Part shown: in pieces, positions 7,135 to 14,298 of the stretch
Position numbering within the stretch: position 1 is the first letter of the stretch
How the letters are laid out: every line of letters begins with the position of its first letter
NCBI GenBank assembly: GCA_003141315.1
Contig: PLLP01000014.1
Location: 105,803-138,476, forward strand
Direction: 5' to 3'
Length of the DNA: 32,674 nucleotides
Source of the DNA: Phycisphaerales bacterium
GTDB taxonomy: Bacteria; Planctomycetota; Phycisphaerae; Sedimentisphaerales; Anaerobacaceae
Notes under the pieces: model-generated
The model's database searches: none
Seen by the model: the letters and a program-made list of their open reading frames with translations, nothing else
Told to the model about the DNA's origin: nothing
Program-made: the position numbers and the translations under genes

Positions 7135-7224
7135 ATGTCATTTAAAACATTTGGTCTTTCCGACCCGCTGGCGCACAGTTGCGCACCGCCTGAAATGCTC
7201 TCTGCAAAAAAATTGTCATTGTGA
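7135..7224 (+). pseudogene. Short ORF with a DEAD-box-helicase-like beginning
   Basis: AGGAG at about 7124-7128 precedes ATG 7135. The ORF begins MSFKTFGLSDPL, the way many RhlE-type DEAD-box RNA helicases begin (MSF..LGLS.PL), then continues AHSCAPPEMLSAKKLSL and stops. No Q-motif or Walker motifs follow. A CCGCC-TAC-GGCGG palindrome (7231-7245) lies right behind it. Probably the 5' stub of a lost helicase gene, or a chance peptide; the similarity covers only a dozen residues. Confidence 0.3.
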
Positions 7225-7285
7225 GTCCGCTCCGCCTACGGCGGACCGAAGGCGGAAAGCAATCTGAAGTATTGGTTCAATACCG

Positions 7286-8779
7286 ATGAACGATTACGAG
7301 CGATTTGAAAAAATTGTATCTGCCGGCGGCGGCTGTGTCTCCATCATAACCGATGAGGAGCAATACGCCCTCGATATGGTTCGCTCAGCCGCACGGAAAT
7401 TCGGTCGAGACTTCTGGCTCTGGTCCAGCTCTGAAGGTGTCAGGGACGGCCTAAGCCTTCTCGACAACAGCCCGCCTGTCCCGAATACCATCCAGCCGGA
7501 TGCCGGTCTTTCAAATCTCGGCAAATGCAAACCCGGCTCAATTTGTGCAACCCTTGATATTTCCGAATACCTCAAATCCGGCAGACCTCTGCGAGTCCTG
7601 CGGGATATGATAGATGTCTTTTGCAGTACCGGCTCCACTCTTGTTATGATTGATAACAATGACAACTTGCCCGCTGTTATAAAATCATATTGTCAGCCTT
7701 TCGAAATCTCCTACCCCGATGAAAAGGAGCTTGAACAAATCATCCGCGATGCCGTCCTTATCAGGCACAAAAAAAAGACTATTGAGGTCGGCATTACCCG
7801 CAAAGGTCTCGACATCATCATTCGTAATCTTCGTGGCCTTACACGCAGGCAGGCAAGACAGGTCATCAACGAAACAATCACCGATAACAAAAGGTTTGAT
7901 GACAGCGATATCAATCTTATTATCTCTAATAAACGGCGTATGCTCCAAAGTTACGGCCTGCTCGAATATATCCAGACGCCGGTGGATTTAAGCGAAATAG
8001 GCGGAATGCGAAACCTCAAAAAGTGGCTAAAAATGCGCGAAAATGCCTGGAGTACGCAGGCGCAAAACGCCGCCCTTAATGCACCCAGAGGCGTCCTTGT
8101 CCTCGGCATCCAGGGCGCAGGAAAAAGCCTTACCGCAAAGGCTATCGCCACCGCCTGGCACCAGCCTCTGCTTCGCCTCGACCCCGGAACATTGTACGCA
8201 AGCTTTATCGGCGAATCAGAACGAAACCTCCGCGATGCGCTCAAACAGGCTGAAACTATGTCGCCTGTTATATTGTGGATTGATGAAATCGAGAAAGCCT
8301 TCGCCTCCGCTGCCAGCAGAAGTGTTGATGGCGGCCTTTCACAGCGAATGTTCGGCTCGTTTTTAACCTGGCTGCAGGAACACCAGCAGCCCGTCTTTGT
8401 TGTTGCTACCGCAAACGACATCGAGGCTCTGCCGCCGGAACTGCTCCGAAAGGGCAGATTCGACGAAATTTTCTTCGTAGATTTACCTACGAAAGAAGTC
8501 CGCAGCGAAATATTCTCCATTCACCTGAAAAAGCGAAATCTGGACTCAAAAAATTTTGAATTAGATAAACTCGCCTCTCTCTCTGAAGGCTTCAGCGGTG
8601 CGGAAATCGAGCAGGCTATCCTTTCAGCCTTATTCAATGCCTTTTCAGACAACAGGGCATTGTCAACAGATGATATTCTTGAACAATTGAAGACCTCGCC
8701 TCCGTTATCCGTGACGATGGCTGAGAAAGTGCAGAATCTTCTTGCCTGGGCCAAGGGCCGCTGCGTCCGCGCAGAATAA
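7286..8779 (+). CDS. Ycf46-like AAA+ ATPase
   Basis: A 497-residue cytoplasmic ATPase resembling Ycf46 of cyanobacteria and plastids. The N-terminal part (about 1-240) is the divergent Ycf46-type region predicted to be a degenerate P-loop domain. The C-terminal AAA+ module has Walker A GIQGAGKS (274-281), Walker B ILWIDEIE (D333/E334), sensor 1 in VATAND, and the arginine-finger region LRKGRFDEIFF, then a lid with GFSGAEIEQA. The sequence LLRLDPGTLYASFIGESERNLRDAL is characteristic of this family rather than FtsH. Role is poorly defined in bacteria (linked to photosynthesis/CO2 uptake in cyanobacteria). The ATG lacks a strong SD. No partner gene adjoins it. Confidence 0.85.
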   Translation: MNDYERFEKIVSAGGGCVSIITDEEQYALDMVRSAARKFGRDFWLWSSSEGVRDGLSLLDNSPPVPNTIQPDAGLSNLGKCKPGSICATLDISEYLKSGRPLRVLRDMIDVFCSTGSTLVMIDNNDNLPAVIKSYCQPFEISYPDEKELEQIIRDAVLIRHKKKTIEVGITRKGLDIIIRNLRGLTRRQARQVINETITDNKRFDDSDINLIISNKRRMLQSYGLLEYIQTPVDLSEIGGMRNLKKWLKMRENAWSTQAQNAALNAPRGVLVLGIQGAGKSLTAKAIATAWHQPLLRLDPGTLYASFIGESERNLRDALKQAETMSPVILWIDEIEKAFASAASRSVDGGLSQRMFGSFLTWLQEHQQPVFVVATANDIEALPPELLRKGRFDEIFFVDLPTKEVRSEIFSIHLKKRNLDSKNFELDKLASLSEGFSGAEIEQAILSALFNAFSDNRALSTDDILEQLKTSPPLSVTMAEKVQNLLAWAKGRCVRAE

Positions 8780-9132
8780 CCAGCTCCCGAAATACCTCGT
8801 CGACAGAATCCGTTTTTGTCCCTCAGGCACACTCTGTTTTGGTCACCATAAAACTGCGTCATATAATAACCCTTGATATGAAACTGAAAAACACTCCCGC
8901 TTTTTGGTTGAAACTATTTTTTCAAAAAATACGTATGCAGCATTAACGAATATTTTGATTTTAGGTACCTGCTTCTGAATACGGATGAAATTGCAACACC
9001 GGCAAAAATGTTTGTTCGCAGAGGAAAAAATTACCTGTTCGATTCGGTGAGGTTCCGGCCTTTGCCATTTCCAATTGTAGGTTTTGCCGCAAAAAGGCGG
9101 TTTACAGGAAAAAGGGCGGCAACAAATCGACG
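8780..9132. other. Intergenic stretch upstream of the sigma-54 promoter
   Basis: No convincing gene. Contains AT-rich sequence and, near its 3' end, the inverted pair TTGCCGC (9084-9090) and GCGGCAA (9116-9122), with a further TTGCCGC downstream at 9195-9201. The pair lies 10-50 bases upstream of the -24 element and could be a binding site for an activator, or only an RNA stem. Confidence 0.4.
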
Positions 9133-9148
9133 TGGCACAATGTTTGCA
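9133..9148 (+). promoter_or_regulatory. Sigma-54 (RpoN) promoter
   Basis: TGGCAC (9133-9138), five bases, TTGCA (9144-9148): an exact match to the -24/-12 consensus TGGCAC-N5-TTGCW including the GG and GC dinucleotides. Transcription is expected to begin near 9159, giving a leader of about 105 bases to the EF-hand gene. A sigma-54 promoter implies an AAA+ enhancer-binding activator. Confidence 0.75.
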
Positions 9149-9264
9149 GGGTTTTCTTCATTATCCTGTTGTTGCCAAACGCAGAATGTCTGTGTTGCCG
9201 CAGGTTAATAAAAATTACAACATAAGTATTACACAGATACTGATGAAGAAAGAAGGTGATAATT

Positions 9265-9789
9265 ATGACAATCAGTGGAATTGGACAGAGTATGTCGATG
9301 CAGGGCATGTATGGAATGAAGCCGCCGAGCGCGAAAGATATGGCCAGCCAGATAATGAAGGACCTCGATACCAACGGGGATGGCGTTCTGAGTGCGGACG
9401 AAATCAGCAAAGGCGGTGAACGCGCAAAGAAAATCCTCCAGGCCGACACTAATGGTGACGGCCAGGTTACCTTGGATGAGCTTCTTGCCGACATTTCAAA
9501 AAATATGCCGCCAATGCCGGGAATGCAGCCGCCGAGTGCGAGCGATATTGTCACCCAGATAATGGATGACCTCGACACCAATAAAGACGGCGTCCTGAGC
9601 GCAGACGAAATCAGCAAAGGCGGTGAACGTGCGAAAAAAATCCTCGAGGCTGACGCCAATGGTGACGGCAAAGTTACTAAGGATGAGCTTCTTGCTGACA
9701 TTTCAAAAAAGATGGCAAGTATGTCCACCTATCTGATGGCACAATCCGACCAGACAGATAAAAACTCGAGTGTTAGTGTACTTGCTTGA
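9265..9789 (+). CDS. Four-EF-hand calcium-binding protein
   Basis: A 174-residue acidic protein with four canonical EF-hand loops: DTNGDGVLSADE, DTNGDGQVTLDE, DTNKDGVLSADE and DANGDGKVTKDE. All have Asp/Asn at positions 1, 3 and 5, Gly at 6 and Glu at 12. The loops form two tandem pairs of about 65 residues (PPSAKDMASQIMKD... and PPSASDIVTQIMDD...), so the gene arose by internal duplication. The N-terminus (MTISGIGQSMSMQGMYGM) is Met/Ser/Gly-rich and is not a normal signal peptide. ATG 9265 has GAAGGTGA six bases upstream; the in-frame GTG at 9256 overlaps that SD and is rejected. Probable calcium buffer or sensor under sigma-54 control. Confidence 0.85.
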   Translation: MTISGIGQSMSMQGMYGMKPPSAKDMASQIMKDLDTNGDGVLSADEISKGGERAKKILQADTNGDGQVTLDELLADISKNMPPMPGMQPPSASDIVTQIMDDLDTNKDGVLSADEISKGGERAKKILEADANGDGKVTKDELLADISKKMASMSTYLMAQSDQTDKNSSVSVLA

Positions 9790-9804
9790 CATTCGATCAC
9801 AATT

Positions 9805-9847
9805 CTGACCCGACAAGAATTTGCCTTTTTGTCGGGTCAGTTTTTTT
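9805..9847 (+). terminator. Strong rho-independent terminator after the EF-hand gene
   Basis: CTGACCCGACAA (9805-9816) pairs perfectly with TTGTCGGGTCAG (9829-9840), followed by seven T (9841-9847). It isolates the EF-hand gene as a single transcription unit. Bases 9848-9978 after it are AT-rich and hold nothing recognisable. Confidence 0.95.
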
Positions 9848-9978
9848 AATGTTTTTTGTTTCAAAATTTTTTCGTACCTGGCCGTTGTTTTTAATGCTGT
9901 TTGACGGCAAAATATCTTTTTATTCGCGTTATAGTCGATTGTTTTGTTTTTTCTGATTTTGTCGTCTCCAGTTTTTTC

Positions 9979-10007
9979 TTGCTTTTTGCCGATAAATCTG
10001 TTAGAAT
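9979..10007 (+). promoter_or_regulatory. Sigma-70-type promoter of the 6S-like RNA
   Basis: TTGCTT (9979-9984), 17 bases, TAGAAT (10002-10007). The predicted start near 10014-10016 falls at the 5' edge of the structured RNA. Confidence 0.65.
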
Positions 10008-10014
10008 ACTTTTG

Positions 10015-10208
10015 TTGCGGGATTACCCCTGCACTGTTCGTATTGAAAATTTGATTTGAAAAAACCGATACCAGCAAACCAGGGAAATTGTGCCTTGATG
10101 AGTTGAAAAAGCCTTTAACCAAAGGACTTTCTTTCATCAACGACAATTACCCACCTTGAAATACTGGGTTTGTTCCAAACATTTTCATACGGCAGTGGCG
10201 GAGGCGAA
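10015..10208 (+). ncRNA. ssrS: 6S RNA-like structured RNA
   Basis: Non-coding, rod-shaped fold like 6S RNA, which binds the sigma-70 RNA polymerase holoenzyme. Closing stem: CACTG (10032-36)/CAGTG (10193-97), CGTAT (10039-43)/ATACG (10187-91), GAAAAT (10045-50)/ATTTTC (10181-86). Terminal arm: GGG (10082-84)/CCC (10150-52), AATTGT (10086-91)/ACAATT (10143-48), TTGATGA (10095-101)/TCATCAA (10134-40), CCTTT/AAAGG closing an AACC loop. Between them is a large central bubble. Bubble strands contain ACCGATACCA and CACCTTGAA...GGGTTTGTT, close to CCGATA...ACCA and CACCTTGAACCAAGGGTTCA of E. coli 6S RNA. It has its own promoter and terminator and a length near 190. Ends are approximate. Confidence 0.72.
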
Positions 10209-10218
10209 CCTGCACTTT

Positions 10219-10247
10219 AAAGGCCTGCTCTTTGACAGGCCTTTTTT
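10219..10247 (+). terminator. Rho-independent terminator of the 6S-like RNA
   Basis: AAAGGCCTG (10219-10227) pairs with CAGGCCTTT (10236-10244), with an 8-base loop and T run to 10247. The primary transcript would be about 230 bases and could be trimmed to the closing stem. Bases 10255-10400 beyond it contain a short degenerate CGAATCACGAG string and no gene. Confidence 0.9.
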
Positions 10248-10405
10248 ATTTTCATCCATTCTCGAATCACGAGCCGTTATTCACGAACAAAAGACTTGTT
10301 TTAAGTGTAGAAAGGGGCATAATATCCCGCAGCTTGTTTCGATAAAAAAAATTGTCTGTTTTTACGGAGTAAAATAGAATCGCTGTTGTTGAAAGCATTT
10401 TAGTT

Positions 10406-11065
10406 TTGGTCAGGTTTGATATTGCCGGTTTCCTGCGGTTTTTATCGCATCTTGAGCAAATGGTCATGTTCCAGCGTGCCTGCGTAAGAGCCGGTGTAAA
10501 CTTGACTTATACTCAGGGTTTTAATCCTCATCCGATTATTTCTCTGCCTCTGCCGAGGCCGGTAGGCGTCGAGTCGGATGACGATTTTTTCTGCCTGCGG
10601 GTTAATGGTTCTATCGAATCTTTTGATACTCAGCTTTTTCAGAACCGGCTCTCTTCGCAGCTTCCGGCAGGCTTAAAATTGCTTTCTGTAAGCGTCTCTC
10701 AATCCAAATCCCTGCCTGTGCCGCTTGCTGCTGAATTCTTAATTCCCGTCAAACACACCTTGTTAAATGACAATGCCAGGAAAGAAAAACTCAAATCTGC
10801 AATTGATAATCTCCTCGCATCTGAAAGTTTTATTGTTCAAAGGCAGGCAGCATCCAAAAAACACAGAGATAAAAAGGTTGATGTTCGCACCTTTATAGAC
10901 GATATTATGCTTAATGAGCAGGGCCTTGTCGTCCGCTGCAATATTAGCGCCGGCGGCTCAATCAGGGTTGATGAAATCCTGTTTTTATCGGGCCTTGCTC
11001 TCGATGATTTGTCAGGACCTGTGAAAAGAAATTCTGTCCGGTGGAAGCTGGACGGCTTACAATAA
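10406..11065 (+). CDS. TIGR03936 / DUF2344 radical-SAM-linked protein
   Basis: A 219-residue stand-alone member of the family that is elsewhere fused to, or placed beside, a B12-type radical SAM protein. Signatures are FLRFLSHLEQMVMFQRACVRAGVNLTYTQGFNPHPIISLPLPRPVGVES near the N-terminus. Biochemical role is not established; family members sit near RNase E/G and ribosomal genes, as here with rng directly downstream. The frame opens at 10373; no ATG fits, and TTG 10406 is the most plausible start (MVRFDIAGFLRFLSH). The expected radical SAM domain is not upstream (the 6S-like RNA is), so it must lie elsewhere or be absent. Confidence 0.8.
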   Translation: MVRFDIAGFLRFLSHLEQMVMFQRACVRAGVNLTYTQGFNPHPIISLPLPRPVGVESDDDFFCLRVNGSIESFDTQLFQNRLSSQLPAGLKLLSVSVSQSKSLPVPLAAEFLIPVKHTLLNDNARKEKLKSAIDNLLASESFIVQRQAASKKHRDKKVDVRTFIDDIMLNEQGLVVRCNISAGGSIRVDEILFLSGLALDDLSGPVKRNSVRWKLDGLQ

Positions 11066-11119
11066 GTGGTGAGCGAAGTCGAACCCAAAAAAAATAACAG
11101 CAAAAGTGAGGAAAACCAG

Positions 11120-12649
11120 ATGAGCAGGGAGATGCTTATTAATATCGCCGAAGGGCGAGAGTGCCGTATTGCCGTCGTCGATAATTCATCCCTCGAGGAA
11201 TTGTATATCGAAAGGACCGGCGCCGACAGCAAGGTCGGCAATATCTATAAAGGCCGGGTCGTCAACATCGAAGCTGGAATACAGGCTGCCTTCGTCGATT
11301 TCGGCGCAGGTAGAAATGGCTTCCTGCACATTAGCGACCTTCATCCCCGTTATTTTCCCGGTTCTCAAAAAGCGGAGCAGTCAGAAAATATCGGCCGCAG
11401 AAAAGCCCTCAAAGAAAGGCTGCCTATCCAGAAATGCCTCCACAAGGGAAGTGAAATTATTGTCCAGGTTACTAAAGAGGGCATTAACAGCAAAGGCCCG
11501 ACACTCAGCACCTATCTTGCCCTGCCCGGCAAATATCTCGTTATGATGCCCTGGATGCACAAGCAGGGCGTCTCGCACAAAATTGAAGATGAAATCGAAC
11601 GCGAAAGACTGCTGAAAATACTCGAACAAAGCAGGCTTCCGAAGGAGATCGGTTTTATTATCCGGACCGCCGCAGAAGGTGCATCGAAAAGAGATATTCA
11701 GCGGGATTTAAGATACCTCGACAGGCTCTGGTATTCAATCGACAGGCGAATCAGAAACGATAATGCCCCTGCGGAACTCTATCGCGAATCAGACCTGGTA
11801 ATCCGGACTTTGCGGGACGTTTTCAGCACCAACATCAATCAGATAGTTTGCGACTCGGAGACAATCGTTCGGAAAATCAAGGATTTCCTTGCGCAGGCTT
11901 ATCCTCGTATGAAACACCGCCTTATGTTTTATAATGAGCCGGTGCCGATTTTTAACAAATATAAAATCGAGGACGAAATCACGAAAGTTCAGTCCCGCAC
12001 CGTCGAACTTAAATGCGGCGGCTCAATCGTCATCGAGCAAACAGAAGCCCTCGTTGCCATTGACGTCAACAGCGGCAGATACCGCAAGCAGGAAACCGCG
12101 GAGCAGACTTCTTTCGCCATAAATGCTGAAGCCGCCTCCGAAATCGCCCGCCAGCTCCGGCTTAGAGACCTTGGCGGCCTGATTATCTGCGACTTCATTG
12201 ATATGCGAACAGAAAAGCACCGCCTCGGCATAGAGAAAATTTTCCGGGACACCCTCAAGGCCGACCGCGCAAAAATCAAAATCCTGCGCATCAGCAGGTT
12301 CGGCGTAATTGAAATGACCCGTCAGAGAATGCGGCCATCTCTTCAGTCAACGATTTGCCTGGTTTGCCCGCAGTGCGGCGGCTCAGGCTTTGTCAAAAGC
12401 CAGGAATCGCAGACCATCGAAATGATAAGATTGCTTCAGTTTGCCTCCTCGAAGGAGCAGGTAAAGAGGCTCGAACTTTTTGTTTCTCCTTCGGTTGCGG
12501 AGTTTCTTCAGAATGAGCAGCGCTCCGCGATTTTCCGTATCGAGCAGCAGAGCAGCAGGAAAATTACCGTTCACTCTTCCGTAAATTTCACCGGCGAAAA
12601 GTACGAGCTTGTCTGCTATAACGACCGCGGCGCCGTCGTAAAAATATAA
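11120..12649 (+). CDS. rng: Ribonuclease E/G family endoribonuclease
   Basis: A Mg2+-dependent single-strand endoribonuclease for rRNA/tRNA processing and mRNA decay. From ATG 11120 (GTGAGGA eight bases upstream) it has 509 residues, RNase G size without the RNase E scaffold tail. An S1 domain starts around residue 37 (GNIYKGRVVNIEAGIQAAFVDFG...GFLHISDL). The catalytic DNase I-like part has AIDVNSGR (D315) and CDFIDMR (D361), the two Mg-binding aspartates, and CPQCGGSG supplies the zinc-link cysteines C416 and C419. GTG 11066 would add 18 non-conserved residues. It follows the TIGR03936 gene by 54 bases and is probably co-transcribed with it. Confidence 0.95.
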   Translation: MSREMLINIAEGRECRIAVVDNSSLEELYIERTGADSKVGNIYKGRVVNIEAGIQAAFVDFGAGRNGFLHISDLHPRYFPGSQKAEQSENIGRRKALKERLPIQKCLHKGSEIIVQVTKEGINSKGPTLSTYLALPGKYLVMMPWMHKQGVSHKIEDEIERERLLKILEQSRLPKEIGFIIRTAAEGASKRDIQRDLRYLDRLWYSIDRRIRNDNAPAELYRESDLVIRTLRDVFSTNINQIVCDSETIVRKIKDFLAQAYPRMKHRLMFYNEPVPIFNKYKIEDEITKVQSRTVELKCGGSIVIEQTEALVAIDVNSGRYRKQETAEQTSFAINAEAASEIARQLRLRDLGGLIICDFIDMRTEKHRLGIEKIFRDTLKADRAKIKILRISRFGVIEMTRQRMRPSLQSTICLVCPQCGGSGFVKSQESQTIEMIRLLQFASSKEQVKRLELFVSPSVAEFLQNEQRSAIFRIEQQSSRKITVHSSVNFTGEKYELVCYNDRGAVVKI

Positions 12650-12756
12650 ATTGTGAATCGAGTATCGAATCACGAACCACAAATTGCCCTTGACTAATAC
12701 CGGCCTTTTAACGATACTACCTTTCACTTTTAAATTATTGAAAAGGATGTTCTTGC

Positions 12757-13734
12757 GTGAAATTTGACCTCGAATACGCACGGATGGTTTTTTCCGCCGA
12801 AGCTGCCGGTATCGCCTCAGTTGCGCCGGTCGTTGACCAGTCCTTCGAGATAGCTGCTGAAATGATTTATAACTGCACCGGCTCTGTAATCGTAAGCGGC
12901 ATCGGAAAGGCCGGCCTTATCGCCAGAAAAATCTCCGCTACTCTCGCCTCCACCGGTTCGCCCAGCCATTTCCTGCATCCCGCGGAAGCCGTCCACGGCG
13001 ACCTCGGCAGACTCCGCCGCGATGATATTGTTCTCGTATTGAGTTATGGCGGCGAGACCGATGAGATTATTCGCCTCATCAATCTCGTAAAGCAGTTAGA
13101 AATCAAACTCATCGCAATTACCAGCGAAAGGGATTCCTCGCTCGGCAAACACAGCGACGTTGTTTTGTGTATGGGAAAAATCGAAGAGGCCTGCCCGCTC
13201 GGCCTGGCGCCAAGCGTCTCAACCGCCTGTATGCTTGCTATCGGCGATGCACTTGCCTTTACCGTTATGAAGGCCCGCAATTTCAGCGTCGAGGATTTCG
13301 CGAGGTTTCATCCGGGCGGCTCGCTCGGCACAAAACTGCTTACCGTAGAGCAGTCTATGATTTTCAGACCCGGCGAGAAACTTCCTATCGCTTCTATCGA
13401 TGACACCATAAAAGAAATGCTTGCCATTACTGGCCCGCTCAAACGGCACGGCGCCGTGATGGTTGTTGACCGCGACGGCAGACTGGCGGGTATTATTACC
13501 GATGCCGACCTACGCCGGCTCTTTACCGCAAAAGCCTCCGCCGCCTTCGATACTAAAACCGCGGATGTTATGACCGCAGGCTGCAAAAAAATCCGCTCCG
13601 ATGCGCTCGCCTCGGAAGCAACCGCCATTTTTAATAAATACCGTATCGATGAGCTGCCCGTTGTTGATTCTGAAGACAGGCCCGTCGGTCTAATCGATGT
13701 TCAGGATATATTAACCATAAAAATTGTCGGCTGA
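12757..13734 (+). CDS. kdsD: D-arabinose 5-phosphate isomerase
   Basis: Interconverts ribulose 5-phosphate and arabinose 5-phosphate, the first step to Kdo for LPS. The 325-residue protein has the SIS sugar isomerase domain (VIVSGIGKAGLIARKISATLASTGSPSHFLHPAEAVHGDLG from residue 44; ACPLGLAPSVSTACMLAIGDALA; FHPGGSLG) and two C-terminal CBS domains (from about residue 208). GTG 12757 is the start, preceded by AAAGGA. Immediately followed by kdsC (start overlaps the kdsD end region within about 20 bases), then the LptC-like gene: a compact Kdo/LPS-transport set. The 107-bp spacer from rng holds a CGAATCACGAACC degenerate repeat at 12653-12685. Confidence 0.95.
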   Translation: MKFDLEYARMVFSAEAAGIASVAPVVDQSFEIAAEMIYNCTGSVIVSGIGKAGLIARKISATLASTGSPSHFLHPAEAVHGDLGRLRRDDIVLVLSYGGETDEIIRLINLVKQLEIKLIAITSERDSSLGKHSDVVLCMGKIEEACPLGLAPSVSTACMLAIGDALAFTVMKARNFSVEDFARFHPGGSLGTKLLTVEQSMIFRPGEKLPIASIDDTIKEMLAITGPLKRHGAVMVVDRDGRLAGIITDADLRRLFTAKASAAFDTKTADVMTAGCKKIRSDALASEATAIFNKYRIDELPVVDSEDRPVGLIDVQDILTIKIVG

Positions 13735-13755
13735 TTGTCTTTACAGGAAAGTGAA

Positions 13756-14280
13756 TTGAAAAAAAGACAGGTAAAATTTGAAGATTTACAGATTCTTATC
13801 CTCGATGTCGATGGCGTCCTCACCGATGGCACCATTGCCGTTAATCCCGACGGCCGCGAAAGTAAATTCTTTAACGCCCTCGACGGCCACGGCATAAGAA
13901 TGTGGCGAAAGGCGGGCATGAAAGTCGCATTATTAAGCGGTCGCCGTTCTGAGCCGGTTCACTTCAGGGCAGAGCAGCTCGAAATCGATTACTGCCTCGA
14001 AGATTGTATTGATAAATTGCCCCCGCTGAAAAAACTCCTCGATGATTTGAAACTCGACCCCAGCCAGACCGTCTTTGTCGGCGACGACCTGCCCGATATA
14101 CCACCGATGCGATTTGCAGGTTTTTCTGTCGCTGTTGCGAACGCCGTTGATGAGGTAAAACAATATGCTGATTTTGTCACCAGCCGTTCCGGAGGCTCCG
14201 GCGCCGTCAGGGAAGCGATAGAATTTATCCTGAAAAAAACCGGCAAATGGGAAAAACTTATGACTCGTTATATCGCTTAA
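13756..14280 (+). CDS. kdsC: 3-deoxy-D-manno-octulosonate 8-phosphate phosphatase
   Basis: HAD-family enzyme releasing Kdo from Kdo 8-phosphate. Motif I is DVDGVLTDG (nucleophile D17, D19), followed by LSGR (motif II region) and VGDDLPDIPPM (motif IV). KdsC proteins are short, capless HADs forming tetramers; 174 residues fits. TTG 13756 is preferred since CAGGAAAGTG lies at proper distance before it; TTG 13735, directly after the kdsD stop, would add seven residues. Together with kdsD it supplies Kdo, whose later enzymes (kdsA, kdsB, waaA) are not in the window. Confidence 0.95.
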   Translation: MKKRQVKFEDLQILILDVDGVLTDGTIAVNPDGRESKFFNALDGHGIRMWRKAGMKVALLSGRRSEPVHFRAEQLEIDYCLEDCIDKLPPLKKLLDDLKLDPSQTVFVGDDLPDIPPMRFAGFSVAVANAVDEVKQYADFVTSRSGGSGAVREAIEFILKKTGKWEKLMTRYIA

Positions 14281-14298
14281 GTTCAGGATGAACGTTTT

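Noticed and set aside
7225-7250. Rho-independent terminator after the helicase-like stub
   Set aside because: The GC-rich stem has no T-tract; it belongs to the palindrome family instead.
3319-7285. Insertion sequence or integrated element explaining the eroded region
   Set aside because: No transposase, integrase, terminal inverted repeats or target duplications seen; only direct repeats and gene remnants.
9703-10146. 147-codon minus-strand open frame across the EF-hand 3' end and the 6S-like RNA
   Set aside because: Crosses a strong terminator and the structured RNA, has low-complexity Lys-rich composition and no family match.
10015-10247. RNase P RNA, tmRNA or SRP RNA instead of 6S RNA
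   Set aside because: No RNase P core sequences, no tRNA-like T-loop/acceptor end with tag ORF, and no SRP domain IV tetraloop motif; the rod with central bubble fits 6S better.
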